20,625 nucleotides of DNA from Alphaproteobacteria bacterium UBA2966 (GTDB lineage Bacteria; Pseudomonadota; Alphaproteobacteria; UBA2966), in the NCBI GenBank assembly GCA_002348365.1, contig DEBC01000172.1, positions 79,999-100,623 on the forward strand. The letters are read 5' to 3'. Positions within the stretch are counted from its first letter, which is position 1, and each line of letters opens with the position of its first letter. The notes below the pieces were generated by a model. That model was not told the origin of the DNA and did not search any database. It was given only the letters and a program-made list of their open reading frames with translations. The translations under genes and the position numbers were made by a program. Below, one piece after another: positions 1-7,891 of the stretch.

Positions 1-1158
1 GAATCTGGCCACAAGTCAACAATCCGACTACACGATCCGCGCCTTCATGTTCGATTGGCCCTGTCTCCGGATATTGCATTTGGCGAAGCCTACATGGATG
101 GGCCCCTGACAATTGAGGAATGTGATTTATCCGACTTTCTCAATATTGCGGTCCAAAACATGTATGCGCTGGATCGGCACTGGGGTCAGCGCTTAACCAA
201 GTCGATCGTTCAGTCCGTTGCACGACTGATCCAAAAGAATACTCTCCGCCGTTCGCGGGAGAACGTTTCCCATCACTATGATCTGTCGAAAGAGCTCTTC
301 GAGAGTTTCCTGGACTCTGATCGTCAGTATTCGTGCGCATACTTTCTTGATCCCGGTGAGGACCTTGAATCCGCACAAGAAAACAAGCGGCGTATCATTG
401 CCGCAAAGCTTCTCTTGGAACATGGACAGCACGTACTGGATATCGGTTCCGGATGGGGCGGGCTCTCGATTGCTCTGGCGCAATCGGCTGATGTGGAAGT
501 AACGAGGATTACCCTCTCCGAGGAACAGCACAAGGTTTCTGTGGATCGGGCCATGAGAGCCGGTGTCGCCGATCGCGTACGCTTTGTGCTCAAGGATTAT
601 CGGGACGTCACTGGAGAATTTGACCGAATTGTCTTGGTCGGCATGTTTGAGTACGTAGGGTTGAGCCACTACCCGGAATTCTTCAATAAGTGTCGAGAAA
701 TTCTGGCAGAAGATGGCGTCGCGCTTCTGCATACCATTGGCCGGCCTCTCGGAGCTGTCGAAACCAACGCCTGGATACGAAAGTACATATTCCCGGGCGG
801 TTATACCCCGCCGCTTTCTCAATCGACCGCGGCGCTCGAACAAAGCGGATTGTTCATAACGGATATCGAAATTTGGCGGATTCACTATGCGGAAACGCTG
901 AAAAAGTGGCGCCAACGATTTAATCAGAATCACGGCAGTTTGCCGCAATCGTATGACGACCGTTTCGCCAGAATGTGGAATTTCTACCTGGCGGGCTTCG
1001 AGGCGGCGTTCCGACAAGGTTACCTTGCCGTACACCAAATCCAATTTGCGCGTCGACAGGACGCGGTTCCACTCACCTGCGACTATCTCGCCGACTGGCA
1101 TTCTTATGCCGACAGCGAGTTGTATACGCCTCCGCACAACTGGCGCCAGACCGGTTGA
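1..1158 (+). CDS. cfa: Cyclopropane-fatty-acyl-phospholipid synthase, 5' end outside the window
   Basis: SAM-dependent enzyme that adds a methylene bridge across cis double bonds of membrane phospholipid acyl chains, acting at the inner membrane surface. The frame is open from base 1, reading into the family motif GEAYMDG (about nt 82-102), so the TTG at 55 is internal and the real start lies upstream. Visible: VSHHYDLSKELF (about nt 265), SAM-binding VLDIGSGWGG (about nt 433-462), and family active-site-like residues in YSCAYF (Cys), GMFEYVG (Glu), LLHTIG (His) and HYAETLKKW (Tyr). About 385 codons are present against about 400 for the family, so only a short N-terminal part is missing. It is followed by a 375-base gap before dnaB, so it is probably not tightly co-transcribed with it. 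The family call rests on motifs and is strong; whether the product forms cyclopropane or another methylated acyl chain cannot be told. Confidence 0.93.
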   Translation, partial: ESGHKSTIRLHDPRLHVRLALSPDIAFGEAYMDGPLTIEECDLSDFLNIAVQNMYALDRHWGQRLTKSIVQSVARLIQKNTLRRSRENVSHHYDLSKELFESFLDSDRQYSCAYFLDPGEDLESAQENKRRIIAAKLLLEHGQHVLDIGSGWGGLSIALAQSADVEVTRITLSEEQHKVSVDRAMRAGVADRVRFVLKDYRDVTGEFDRIVLVGMFEYVGLSHYPEFFNKCREILAEDGVALLHTIGRPLGAVETNAWIRKYIFPGGYTPPLSQSTAALEQSGLFITDIEIWRIHYAETLKKWRQRFNQNHGSLPQSYDDRFARMWNFYLAGFEAAFRQGYLAVHQIQFARRQDAVPLTCDYLADWHSYADSELYTPPHNWRQTG

Positions 1159-1533
1159 CCACACGACACTCGAGTATCTGCTTCCCGTTCGGACGATCTA
1201 TGCCATTCAATTGGAGGGACCAATCTGACTAAAGATTATTCCTCAGTGGGATGTCCGGGATTGGAGACAATCTGGAGAGCCAATCACGACCACAAGTTTC
1301 AGTGGCGAACAGAACGGGACCTCACAAATTAGATTGGCCGTCCTTCGCTACGAATATCATCTGCTTTTCCACGTTGTACGACGGTGCAACCGTGAGGGAC
1401 TCCACTGAACAAACGGCCTCGAATAGCATTTCGTCCACAGTCTGTGGATGATCTTTTTCCTCGTGTTCCTCGTTGCCGGACCGATGAATGAGCTACCGCA
1501 ACAACGCCGGTTGCAGTACTACTTGGCAGTCCA
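1159..1533 (+). other. 375-base intergenic region before dnaB
   Basis: No convincing gene is seen. A palindrome, TCCACAG-T-CTGTGGA, lies at 1434-1448; its right arm extended, read on the minus strand, gives TCATCCACA, one mismatch from the DnaA box TTATCCACA. A related TTTTCCACG lies at 1365-1373. A weak promoter-like pair, TTGGCC (1334-1339) and TATCAT (1355-1360), has a short 15-base spacer. A 5-bp inverted repeat ATTGG/CCAAT (1210-1224) has no T-run, so it is not a clear terminator for cfa. The dnaB promoter probably lies here, but its exact position is inference. Confidence 0.4.
1434..1448. promoter_or_regulatory. DnaA-box-like palindrome upstream of dnaB
   Basis: A perfect 7-bp inverted repeat around one central base, TCCACAG T CTGTGGA. 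With flanking bases, each arm resembles a DnaA box: TCATCCACA on the minus strand (one mismatch to TTATCCACA) and TCGTCCACA on the plus strand (two mismatches). It lies 85 bases before the dnaB start, a plausible place for DnaA-linked control. Binding is not shown by the sequence alone. Confidence 0.3.
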
Positions 1534-3087
1534 ATGGTAGACCAGGCTGTCACGAACTCGCATCTCACCGCCGTCGAGCAACGACGCGACGACAACGTCT
1601 CGTACCGGGAGGTGCCCCATAACATTGAGGCCGAGCAGGCCTTACTCGGTGCAATACTTGTGAATAACGAGGCGGCTCATCGAGTGCTTGGGTTCCTCGA
1701 ACCACAGCATTTTTACGAACCCGTACATGGACGCATCTTCGAGGCTTGCCAAAAACTCATCGAACGCGGCCAGATTGCGACTCCCGTCACGCTCCGCACA
1801 TATTTCGAGAATGATGATGCGTTGGCCGACGTGGGCGGCGCACAGTATTTGGCCAGACTCGCCGGGTCCGCCATTACGATCATCAATGCCGAAGACTACG
1901 GGCGTACAATCTACGATCTCGCCCTGCGCAGGGAATTGATCGATCTCGGAGAGGACGTCGTCAACCGAGCCTATGATTCCGATATCGATGATGCCGCAAT
2001 GCAGCAAATCGAAGATGCGGAACAGCACTTGTTCAGGCTTGCCGAAAGTGGAGAACAGGAAGGCGGACTGCAGGCGTTCCAAACTTCCTTGCGGGATGCG
2101 GTGCTCGCGGCGGAAGCGGCCCACAAACGTGAGACTCGGCTCACCGGAGTTGCTACTTCACTCAATGATCTCGACGAACTGTTGGGCGGGTTGCATCGTT
2201 CAGATCTCATCATTCTGGCTGGACGGCCGGCGATGGGTAAGTCGGCCTTAGCCACCAACATCGCTGTCCATGCAGCAATGAACTATCTTGGCGGCCGAAA
2301 CGAGAATGGGGATTGGCAGACAGAAGACGGCGCAGTAGTCGGGTTCTTCTCCCTCGAAATGTCAGCGGAGCAGCTCGCGACGCGTATCCTGTCCGATCAG
2401 ACGGAAATTCCGTCGTACAAAATGCGCCGGGGGCAACTCAGCGACGATGAGTTTCAGAAACTCGTCATCGCGAATCAGCGCCTTGAAGAAATTCCTTTGT
2501 TCATTGATGACACGCCGGCGCTCAGCATCGCGGCGCTCAGAACTCGGGCACGGCGATTGAAGCGGCAGAACAATCTCGGTCTCATCATCATCGACTATTT
2601 ACAACTGGTTGCGCCGTCCGGACGACAGCGAAACGACAGCCGGGTTCAGGAAATCTCGGAGATCACGCGCGGCCTCAAGGCCCTGGCCAAAGACTTGGAT
2701 GTGCCAATTCTGGCACTATCACAGCTGTCTCGCGCCGTGGAGCAGCGCGACGATAACCGCCCACAATTGGCTGATCTTCGCGAGTCAGGAACAATTGAAC
2801 AGGACTCGGACGTGGTCATGTTCATTTATCGCGAGGAGTACTACTGGAGTCGCACTCATCCCAAACCCAAGCGACGCCGCGACGAATCTGAAGAAGAGTT
2901 CAATCTTCGTATGGAACAATGGACCCACGACTACATGACTGAAGGTCACGCCGGAGAAGCGGAGATCATCGTGGGGAAACATCGTCACGGTCCAACCGAC
3001 ACGGTTACCGTGTACTTCAGCAATCAGTTCACACGCTTCGGTAATCTCGAAGCGCCGGACCACCTTCTGCCGGAAACCACCTTCTAG
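1534..3087 (+). CDS. dnaB: Replicative DNA helicase DnaB
   Basis: Hexameric 5'-to-3' helicase that unwinds DNA at the replication fork and recruits primase. The N-terminal domain opens with PHNIEAEQALLGAILVNN (residues 28-45). The C-terminal RecA-like motor has Walker A GRPAMGKS (230-237), GFFSLEMS, Walker B LIIIDYLQLV and the DnaB signature SQLSRAVEQR...LADLRESGTIEQDSD. Two insertions, one with GGRNENGDW between Walker A and the SLEMS strand and one with SRTHPKPKRRRDESEEEF after REEYYW, are typical of alphaproteobacterial DnaB and account for the 517-residue length against about 470 in E. coli. The ATG at 1534 gives a usual N-terminus but has only a weak Shine-Dalgarno. The gene is followed after 2 bases by alr, as in many alphaproteobacteria. 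No inactivating change is seen. Confidence 0.98.
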   Translation: MVDQAVTNSHLTAVEQRRDDNVSYREVPHNIEAEQALLGAILVNNEAAHRVLGFLEPQHFYEPVHGRIFEACQKLIERGQIATPVTLRTYFENDDALADVGGAQYLARLAGSAITIINAEDYGRTIYDLALRRELIDLGEDVVNRAYDSDIDDAAMQQIEDAEQHLFRLAESGEQEGGLQAFQTSLRDAVLAAEAAHKRETRLTGVATSLNDLDELLGGLHRSDLIILAGRPAMGKSALATNIAVHAAMNYLGGRNENGDWQTEDGAVVGFFSLEMSAEQLATRILSDQTEIPSYKMRRGQLSDDEFQKLVIANQRLEEIPLFIDDTPALSIAALRTRARRLKRQNNLGLIIIDYLQLVAPSGRQRNDSRVQEISEITRGLKALAKDLDVPILALSQLSRAVEQRDDNRPQLADLRESGTIEQDSDVVMFIYREEYYWSRTHPKPKRRRDESEEEFNLRMEQWTHDYMTEGHAGEAEIIVGKHRHGPTDTVTVYFSNQFTRFGNLEAPDHLLPETTF

Positions 3088-3089
3088 AG

Positions 3090-4205
3090 ATGTCTGACAC
3101 GGCGCACGCAAGCGCGGTGCTGACCGTCAATCTCGCCGCAATCCAATCCAACTATAGGAAGTTGCGCGAATTGGCCGGCAACGCCGCCTGTGCGGCCTTG
3201 GTCAAGGCCAATGCGTATGGCATCGGAATCGAGCAAGCGGCTCCTGCCTTGAAGGACGCAGGATGTCACCACTTTTTCGTGGCTACGGTGGACGAAGCCA
3301 TCCTGTTGCGGAAGATTGCCGGGCCCGACGTGCAGATCTTCGTTCTAAACGGCATCGACAATCGAAGTCGGGATCCCTTTCTGGAATTCGGATTGTCTCC
3401 CGTACTCAATGAACTCGCCCAGATCGAATTGTGGAGCAAACAAGCACGCACCGGGAAGACCAGACTGCCCGCAGCTATTCACTTCGACACCGGTATGTCT
3501 CGCCTTGGCCTCCCCGAAAGCGAAGCCCGGGAGCTTGGGCAGGATCACGAACGTCTCGAAGGCCTCGATATCAAGTACCTCATGAGTCATCTGGTCTCGT
3601 CCGAACAACCGGATAGTCCCTGCAACCGTGAACAGTTGGAGAAGTTCCTCGAGATCCGACAGACATTGCCCCCCTTCCCTGCCAGCCTGGCCAACTCATC
3701 CGGCATATTCCTAGGGGCGGAATACCACCTGGATCTGGTGCGTCCCGGGGTCGCCCTGTACGGCGCAAATCCAGTTCCAGGAAATCCCAACCCGATGGCT
3801 GAAGTGGTTCAACTTAAAGCAAAAATTTCCCAAATTCGTCGCGTTGACACCCCCCAGACCGTTGGATATGGCGCGACGCACCGCGTGACCGGACCAGCCA
3901 GAATTGCCACGCTTCCTTTGGGATATGCCGACGGCTACATACGATCCCTCAGCGGTAAAGGTTATTGCTATATCGGTGGCATACGGGTGCCGGTTGTCGG
4001 ACGCGTCTCAATGGATCTCATTACAATCGACGTGACCGCCGTGCCCGAGGAACTATTGCTCCCGGGATCGGACGTAACCGTCATCGGAGGCCCCGTCTCC
4101 ATCGACGAATTGGCCGAGGCCGGCGGCACTATTGCTTATGAGATCCTGACCTCACTCGGTTCCCGTTACCCGAGAGACTACGTTTCGGAGGATCCGTCCC
4201 TATGA
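3090..4205 (+). CDS. alr: Alanine racemase
   Basis: PLP-dependent cytoplasmic enzyme interconverting L- and D-alanine and supplying D-Ala for peptidoglycan. The 371-residue length is normal. The PLP lysine is K39 in ALVKANAYGIG. The second catalytic base is Y260 in VGYGATH. HFDTGMSRLG (131-140), LVRPGVALYG (about 216-225) and GRVSMDL are also family signatures. The ATG begins 2 bases after the dnaB stop codon with no good Shine-Dalgarno, so translation is probably coupled to dnaB. No sign of truncation. Whether this is the housekeeping or a catabolic racemase cannot be decided, but its place next to dnaB favours housekeeping. Confidence 0.97.
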   Translation: MSDTAHASAVLTVNLAAIQSNYRKLRELAGNAACAALVKANAYGIGIEQAAPALKDAGCHHFFVATVDEAILLRKIAGPDVQIFVLNGIDNRSRDPFLEFGLSPVLNELAQIELWSKQARTGKTRLPAAIHFDTGMSRLGLPESEARELGQDHERLEGLDIKYLMSHLVSSEQPDSPCNREQLEKFLEIRQTLPPFPASLANSSGIFLGAEYHLDLVRPGVALYGANPVPGNPNPMAEVVQLKAKISQIRRVDTPQTVGYGATHRVTGPARIATLPLGYADGYIRSLSGKGYCYIGGIRVPVVGRVSMDLITIDVTAVPEELLLPGSDVTVIGGPVSIDELAEAGGTIAYEILTSLGSRYPRDYVSEDPSL

Positions 4206-4275
4206 TTTGGGAAGCACCGGGTAGCGTGGGACACCAGTGGTATTGGAGCGAACTTCAGCGAATGGGTGTCAGTTA

Positions 4276-5670
4276 ATGGCACGTCGAACCTCCCGCTATG
4301 TTTGCCAGGACTGTGGCTCAGTAACCGCAAAGTGGGGTGGAAGATGTGATTCGTGTGGCGCATGGAACTCTATCACTGAAGAAAGTGCTTCCGTGACGCC
4401 GCCGGGCGCGATCCAGTCCAGTGACGGACGTCGATTTGAATTCGATACCCTGCACGGCCAATCGCAATCCATTGACCGTACGATCGTAGGCATTCCGGAA
4501 CTCGATCGAGTGTGCGGCGGCGGGCTCGTTCCTGGTTCAGTCCTCCTGGTGGGGGGCGATCCCGGAATCGGAAAATCAACGTTGCTGCTGCAGACGGTCG
4601 CGGCGCTTGGGAATGGTGGCGTTTCCTGTGCTTATCTCTCAGGAGAGGAAGCTGTTGACCAGGTCCGAATGCGGGCAAAACGCTTGAACCTGGCCGACGC
4701 TCCGGTGCGACTCGCGGCCGTAACCGATGTTCGGGACATCCTCGCAACGCTCGAGGCAGGCCAGCCCATCCAGGTTGTCATCGTGGACTCCATCCAAACC
4801 ATGTTCGTCGATACGCTTGAGTCGGCGCCGGGTACCGTGGCCCAGGTTCGCGCAGCCGCCCAGTCATTTATTCGGTTCGCCAAACAGACGGGCGCCGTCG
4901 TCGTCCTGGTGGGTCATGTCACAAAGGAAGGTCAGATTGCCGGGCCGCGGGTTCTGGAACACATGGTGGATACCGTTCTGTATTTCGAGGGTGAGAGGGG
5001 CCATCAATTTCGAATTCTCCGCGCCGTCAAAAACCGGTTCGGACCGACAGATGAGATCGGCGTATTCGAAATGACCGATGCGGGTCTCGCCGAGGTCGCC
5101 AATCCGTCTGCTCTGTTTCTTACGGAACGGACGTCCGCGATCAGTGGGACGGCAGTCTACGCGGGGATAGAGGGTACGCGGCCGGTCCTGATCGAGATTC
5201 AGGCCCTGGTATCAGCCTCCGCACTCGCAACACCAAGACGGGCTGTTGTTGGCTGGGATGCTTCGCGTCTGGCAATGCTCGTCGCGGTTCTGGAAGCACG
5301 TTGTGGCTTGTCGCTCTTCGGAAACGACATCTATCTGAATGTCGCAGGTGGTCTCAGGATTAGCGAACCAGGGGCTGACCTGGCAGTCGCGAGCGCGCTG
5401 GTTTCCTCACACCTCGGTTCCGCTGTACCTGACGCCTCGGTGTTCTTTGGTGAAGTCGGGTTGTCAGGCGACGTGCGTCCGGTTAGTCAGGCAGACAATC
5501 GGTTGTCCGAATCGGCAAAGTTGGGATTTTCACAAGCCATCACACCGCCAGGGAAAGTACGTAAGGCGCATGATATCAACATCGTTCAAGTCGACCGCCT
5601 GATTGAATTGGTGGACATGCTTCAGCCAACTGAAACAAATGTGGAGGCGGCGCGACGTCAGCATGGCTGA
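4276..5670 (+). CDS. radA: DNA repair protein RadA
   Basis: RecA-like ATPase/helicase that extends heteroduplex joints during recombination and repair. The product starts MARRTSRYVCQDCG, with a C4 zinc finger (C10, C13, C24, C27). Walker A is GGDPGIGKST (93-102) and Walker B lies around VVIVDSIQT (167-175). The RadA-specific KNRFG motif is at 252-256. The C-terminal third is Lon-protease-like (GNDIYLNVAGGLRI, DLAVASALVSS). An in-frame GTG at 4237 would add 13 residues, but the ATG at 4276 reproduces the standard N-terminus and was chosen. Length 464 aa is normal. The gene sits 70 bases after alr, and its end overlaps cvpA by 8 bases, suggesting one transcription unit. Confidence 0.97.
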   Translation: MARRTSRYVCQDCGSVTAKWGGRCDSCGAWNSITEESASVTPPGAIQSSDGRRFEFDTLHGQSQSIDRTIVGIPELDRVCGGGLVPGSVLLVGGDPGIGKSTLLLQTVAALGNGGVSCAYLSGEEAVDQVRMRAKRLNLADAPVRLAAVTDVRDILATLEAGQPIQVVIVDSIQTMFVDTLESAPGTVAQVRAAAQSFIRFAKQTGAVVVLVGHVTKEGQIAGPRVLEHMVDTVLYFEGERGHQFRILRAVKNRFGPTDEIGVFEMTDAGLAEVANPSALFLTERTSAISGTAVYAGIEGTRPVLIEIQALVSASALATPRRAVVGWDASRLAMLVAVLEARCGLSLFGNDIYLNVAGGLRISEPGADLAVASALVSSHLGSAVPDASVFFGEVGLSGDVRPVSQADNRLSESAKLGFSQAITPPGKVRKAHDINIVQVDRLIELVDMLQPTETNVEAARRQHG

Positions 5671-6193
5671 TCTTTCATTCACCGTGGCCGACGTGGGCGT
5701 CCTTGTCGTACTGATCATTTCGGCTCTGCTCGCATTCGCAAGAGGTCTCATCAAGGAAACGCTTTCTGTTGTTGGCTGGGTCGGCGCGCTATTCGCCGTT
5801 CTATATGTCTTCCCAGTCCTGCAGCCATTCACGCGTGACTTCATACCCGTCGACATTCTGGCTGACGCCATAACGGGAATTGCGATATTCCTGATCGCAC
5901 TCGTTGCAATCTCGATCGTGAGCTATGCCATCGCCAAGCGGGTCAGAGAAAGCTCGCTTAACGCCATCGATCGATCTCTGGGTTTTCTGTTCGGTGTTGC
6001 CCGCGGTGCCGTGGTGGTGTGCATCGCCTATCTGGTGCTGGTTCAACTCGTGCCGATGTCTGATCACCCCAACTGGATTCGCGAGGCCAAGAGCCTGGAA
6101 ACCGTGGAACTCGGGGCAAATCTACTGATCAAGCTGGTGCCTGAGACGGGTTGGGGCTTCACTGAGGGATTGAACCAAGAGACCACGAAATGA
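5663..6193 (+). CDS. cvpA: CvpA family inner-membrane protein
   Basis: Small integral membrane protein of 176 residues. Four hydrophobic segments are visible: about 10-27 (VGVLVVLIISALLAF), 36-53 (VVGWVGALFAVLYVF), 66-90 (around ITGIAIFLIALVAISIV) and 104-127 (FGVARGAVVVCIAYLVLV). The family motif ARGLIKETLSVVGW follows the first helix, and NAIDRSLGFLFGVARG precedes the last. The ATG at 5663 overlaps the radA stop and gives the expected N-terminus. A GGAGG lies upstream but at a long spacing, so translation is probably coupled to radA. In E. coli CvpA is needed for colicin V production and envelope stress tolerance, and it lies next to purF there too. Its biochemical role is not established. 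Confidence 0.93.
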   Translation: MADLSFTVADVGVLVVLIISALLAFARGLIKETLSVVGWVGALFAVLYVFPVLQPFTRDFIPVDILADAITGIAIFLIALVAISIVSYAIAKRVRESSLNAIDRSLGFLFGVARGAVVVCIAYLVLVQLVPMSDHPNWIREAKSLETVELGANLLIKLVPETGWGFTEGLNQETTK

Positions 6194-6293
6194 CGCGCGG
6201 AGACGATTTGGGAACGGTACACGCGCGTTCTGATCGGCGAACGAAGATTCGTTCGGGACTCTTGGTGCGATTCCGGGTACAAGAACCCGCGCA
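6193..6293 (+). promoter_or_regulatory. Three consecutive stem-loops in the cvpA-purF gap
   Basis: Three inverted repeats follow one another. The first pairs ACGCGCG (6193-6199) with CGCGCGT (6222-6228) across 22 bases. The second pairs CGAACGA (6238-6244) with TCGTTCG (6249-6255) around a 4-base loop, all seven pairs perfect. The third pairs TGCG (6266-6269) plus CGGGT (6274-6278) with ACCCG (6285-6289) plus CGCA (6290-6293), with a 4-base bulge and a 6-base loop. None is followed by a T-run, so an intrinsic terminator is unlikely. A structured leader for purF or an RNA-processing site is possible. It matches no riboswitch class I can name. Confidence 0.4.
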
Positions 6294-6347
6294 ACAGATA
6301 TCGATGTTCCCCGACACCAGTACGTATCACGGGTAATTCGCAGGCTG

Positions 6348-7814
6348 ATGAACGGGCAACCGATCCCCTACGACGCTCATGAAGTTGATAGGCTCCGCGA
6401 CGAGTGCGGCGTATTCGCCGTTTTCGGCCACGTCGACGCCGCGGCGCATACTGCCCTGGGTTTACATGCCTTGCAGCATCGTGGACAGGAATCCGCTGGA
6501 ATTGTGAGCTACGACCAGGGGCACTTCAATACCCATCGCGGCTTGGGTCTCGTGGGTGACACATTCTCGTCACCCAATGTCATGGAACGGCTGACGGGCA
6601 GCGCATCGGTAGGCCACGTCAGATATTCGACGACCGGCGGAACAATCCTTCGCAACGTTCAACCCTTGTTCGCTGAATTCTCGTTTGGTGGCTTAGCGAT
6701 TGCCCATAACGGCAACTTCACCAACGGTTACTGCTTGCGACGTGAACTCGTAAAACGTGGAAGCATCTTCCAGTCGACGACGGATACCGAAGTCTTGATC
6801 CACCTCATGGCGACCAGCTCTTATCACGCCGTAGAAGATCGAATGATCGACGCCCTCCGTCAGATCGAAGGCGCGTATTCAATGGTTGCCCTGACCAACG
6901 ACACCGTGTTCGGTGTTAGGGACCCCTTAGGTGTACGGCCGCTTGTCATCGGATCGCTGGATGGCGCTACAGTCCTCGCCTCGGAAACGTGTGCCCTGGA
7001 CATTATTGGCGCGGAATTTGTCCGGGATGTCCGGCCTGGCGAGCTCGTTGTCATCGACTCCGAGGGTTTGCACAGTGTGTCGCCGTTTCCTCCTGCTCGT
7101 CACCGCTTCTGTGTATTCGAGTACATATATTTCGCCCGCCCCGACTCAGTGGTCGAGGGTTCAGGCGTTTACGAAGTGCGCAAGAATATTGGGGCAGAAT
7201 TGGCCCGAGAAGCACCCGTAGAAGCAGATATGGTTGTTCCCGTGCCCGATTCAGGAACTCCGGGCGCCATGGGTTACGCGGTTGAAGCGGGGCTACCCTT
7301 CGATTTAGGGATTATTCGCAACCACTATGTCGGACGGACATTCATCGAGCCGACGGACCAAATTCGTCACCTTGGTGTTCGGCTCAAGCACAATGCCAAC
7401 CGGGCGAACATTGCCGGCAAACGAATTGTTCTGGTGGACGACTCCATTGTCCGCGGAACCACATCCACAAAAATCGTGGAAATGATGCGCGAGGCTGGTG
7501 CCGCTGAGGTCCACATGCGCATCGCCAGTCCGCCAATAACAGACTCGTGCTATTACGGTGTCGATACACCGGAAAAAGACAAGCTCCTGGCCGCTCGCCT
7601 TCCTGTTGAGGACATCGCTGACGAGATCGGTGTCGATAGTCTCGTATACCTGTCAATTGATGGGCTGTATCGCGCGACCACGGGGGAAGCCCGGAACAGT
7701 GAAACCCCCCAATTCTGTGATGCGTGCCTGACTGGCGACTATCCCATCCGATTGATTGATCAAGAGGATGGTGACATCCCGGCACAATTGTCATTGCTTA
7801 CGGAACAGGTCTAG
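6348..7814 (+). CDS. purF: Amidophosphoribosyltransferase (glutamine PRPP amidotransferase)
   Basis: Catalyses the first committed step of purine synthesis: PRPP plus glutamine to phosphoribosylamine. It is a class II glutamine amidotransferase with catalytic Cys20 in RDECGVFAVF, so a 19-residue propeptide must be removed. GHVRYSTTG (89-97) and AIAHNGNFTN (118-127) complete the glutaminase site. The PRPP-binding loop is VLVDDSIVRGTTS (361-373). Cysteines at 255 (RFCVFEY), 401 (DSCYYG), 457 and 460 (FCDAC) match the four that hold a 4Fe-4S cluster in the Bacillus-type enzyme, so this is the oxygen-sensitive, propeptide-bearing type rather than the E. coli type. Length 488 aa is normal. It follows cvpA after 154 structured bases and works upstream of guaB and guaA, which are also in this window. 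Confidence 0.98.
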   Translation: MNGQPIPYDAHEVDRLRDECGVFAVFGHVDAAAHTALGLHALQHRGQESAGIVSYDQGHFNTHRGLGLVGDTFSSPNVMERLTGSASVGHVRYSTTGGTILRNVQPLFAEFSFGGLAIAHNGNFTNGYCLRRELVKRGSIFQSTTDTEVLIHLMATSSYHAVEDRMIDALRQIEGAYSMVALTNDTVFGVRDPLGVRPLVIGSLDGATVLASETCALDIIGAEFVRDVRPGELVVIDSEGLHSVSPFPPARHRFCVFEYIYFARPDSVVEGSGVYEVRKNIGAELAREAPVEADMVVPVPDSGTPGAMGYAVEAGLPFDLGIIRNHYVGRTFIEPTDQIRHLGVRLKHNANRANIAGKRIVLVDDSIVRGTTSTKIVEMMREAGAAEVHMRIASPPITDSCYYGVDTPEKDKLLAARLPVEDIADEIGVDSLVYLSIDGLYRATTGEARNSETPQFCDACLTGDYPIRLIDQEDGDIPAQLSLLTEQV

Positions 7815-7860
7815 GGCTCAGATCTCTTTCGTCATTCTGAGTTGCGCCTCAGCATGAGCC
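7815..7860 (+). repeat. Nested inverted repeat after purF
   Basis: Directly after the purF stop, GGCTCA (7815-7820) pairs with TGAGCC (7855-7860) and encloses a second hairpin, CTGAG (7837-7841) with CTCAG (7848-7852). No T-run follows, so it is not a standard intrinsic terminator. It could still stall transcription or protect the 3' end of the purF message. Stability was judged by eye only. Confidence 0.3.
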
Positions 7861-7891
7861 TCACGTGTATCCTGTAGGTGAACACGGACAA

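Noticed and set aside
55..57. TTG at 55 as the start of cfa
   Set aside because: The frame stays open to base 1 with family-like sequence, and the remaining length is close to complete only if the gene begins outside the window.
193..1164. Long minus-strand open frame (323 codons) opposite cfa
   Set aside because: It lies entirely antisense to a clear cfa gene, shows no family motif, and has the Arg-rich makeup of a shadow frame.
1210..1224. Inverted repeat ATTGG/CCAAT as a cfa terminator
   Set aside because: Only five weak base pairs and no T-run afterwards.
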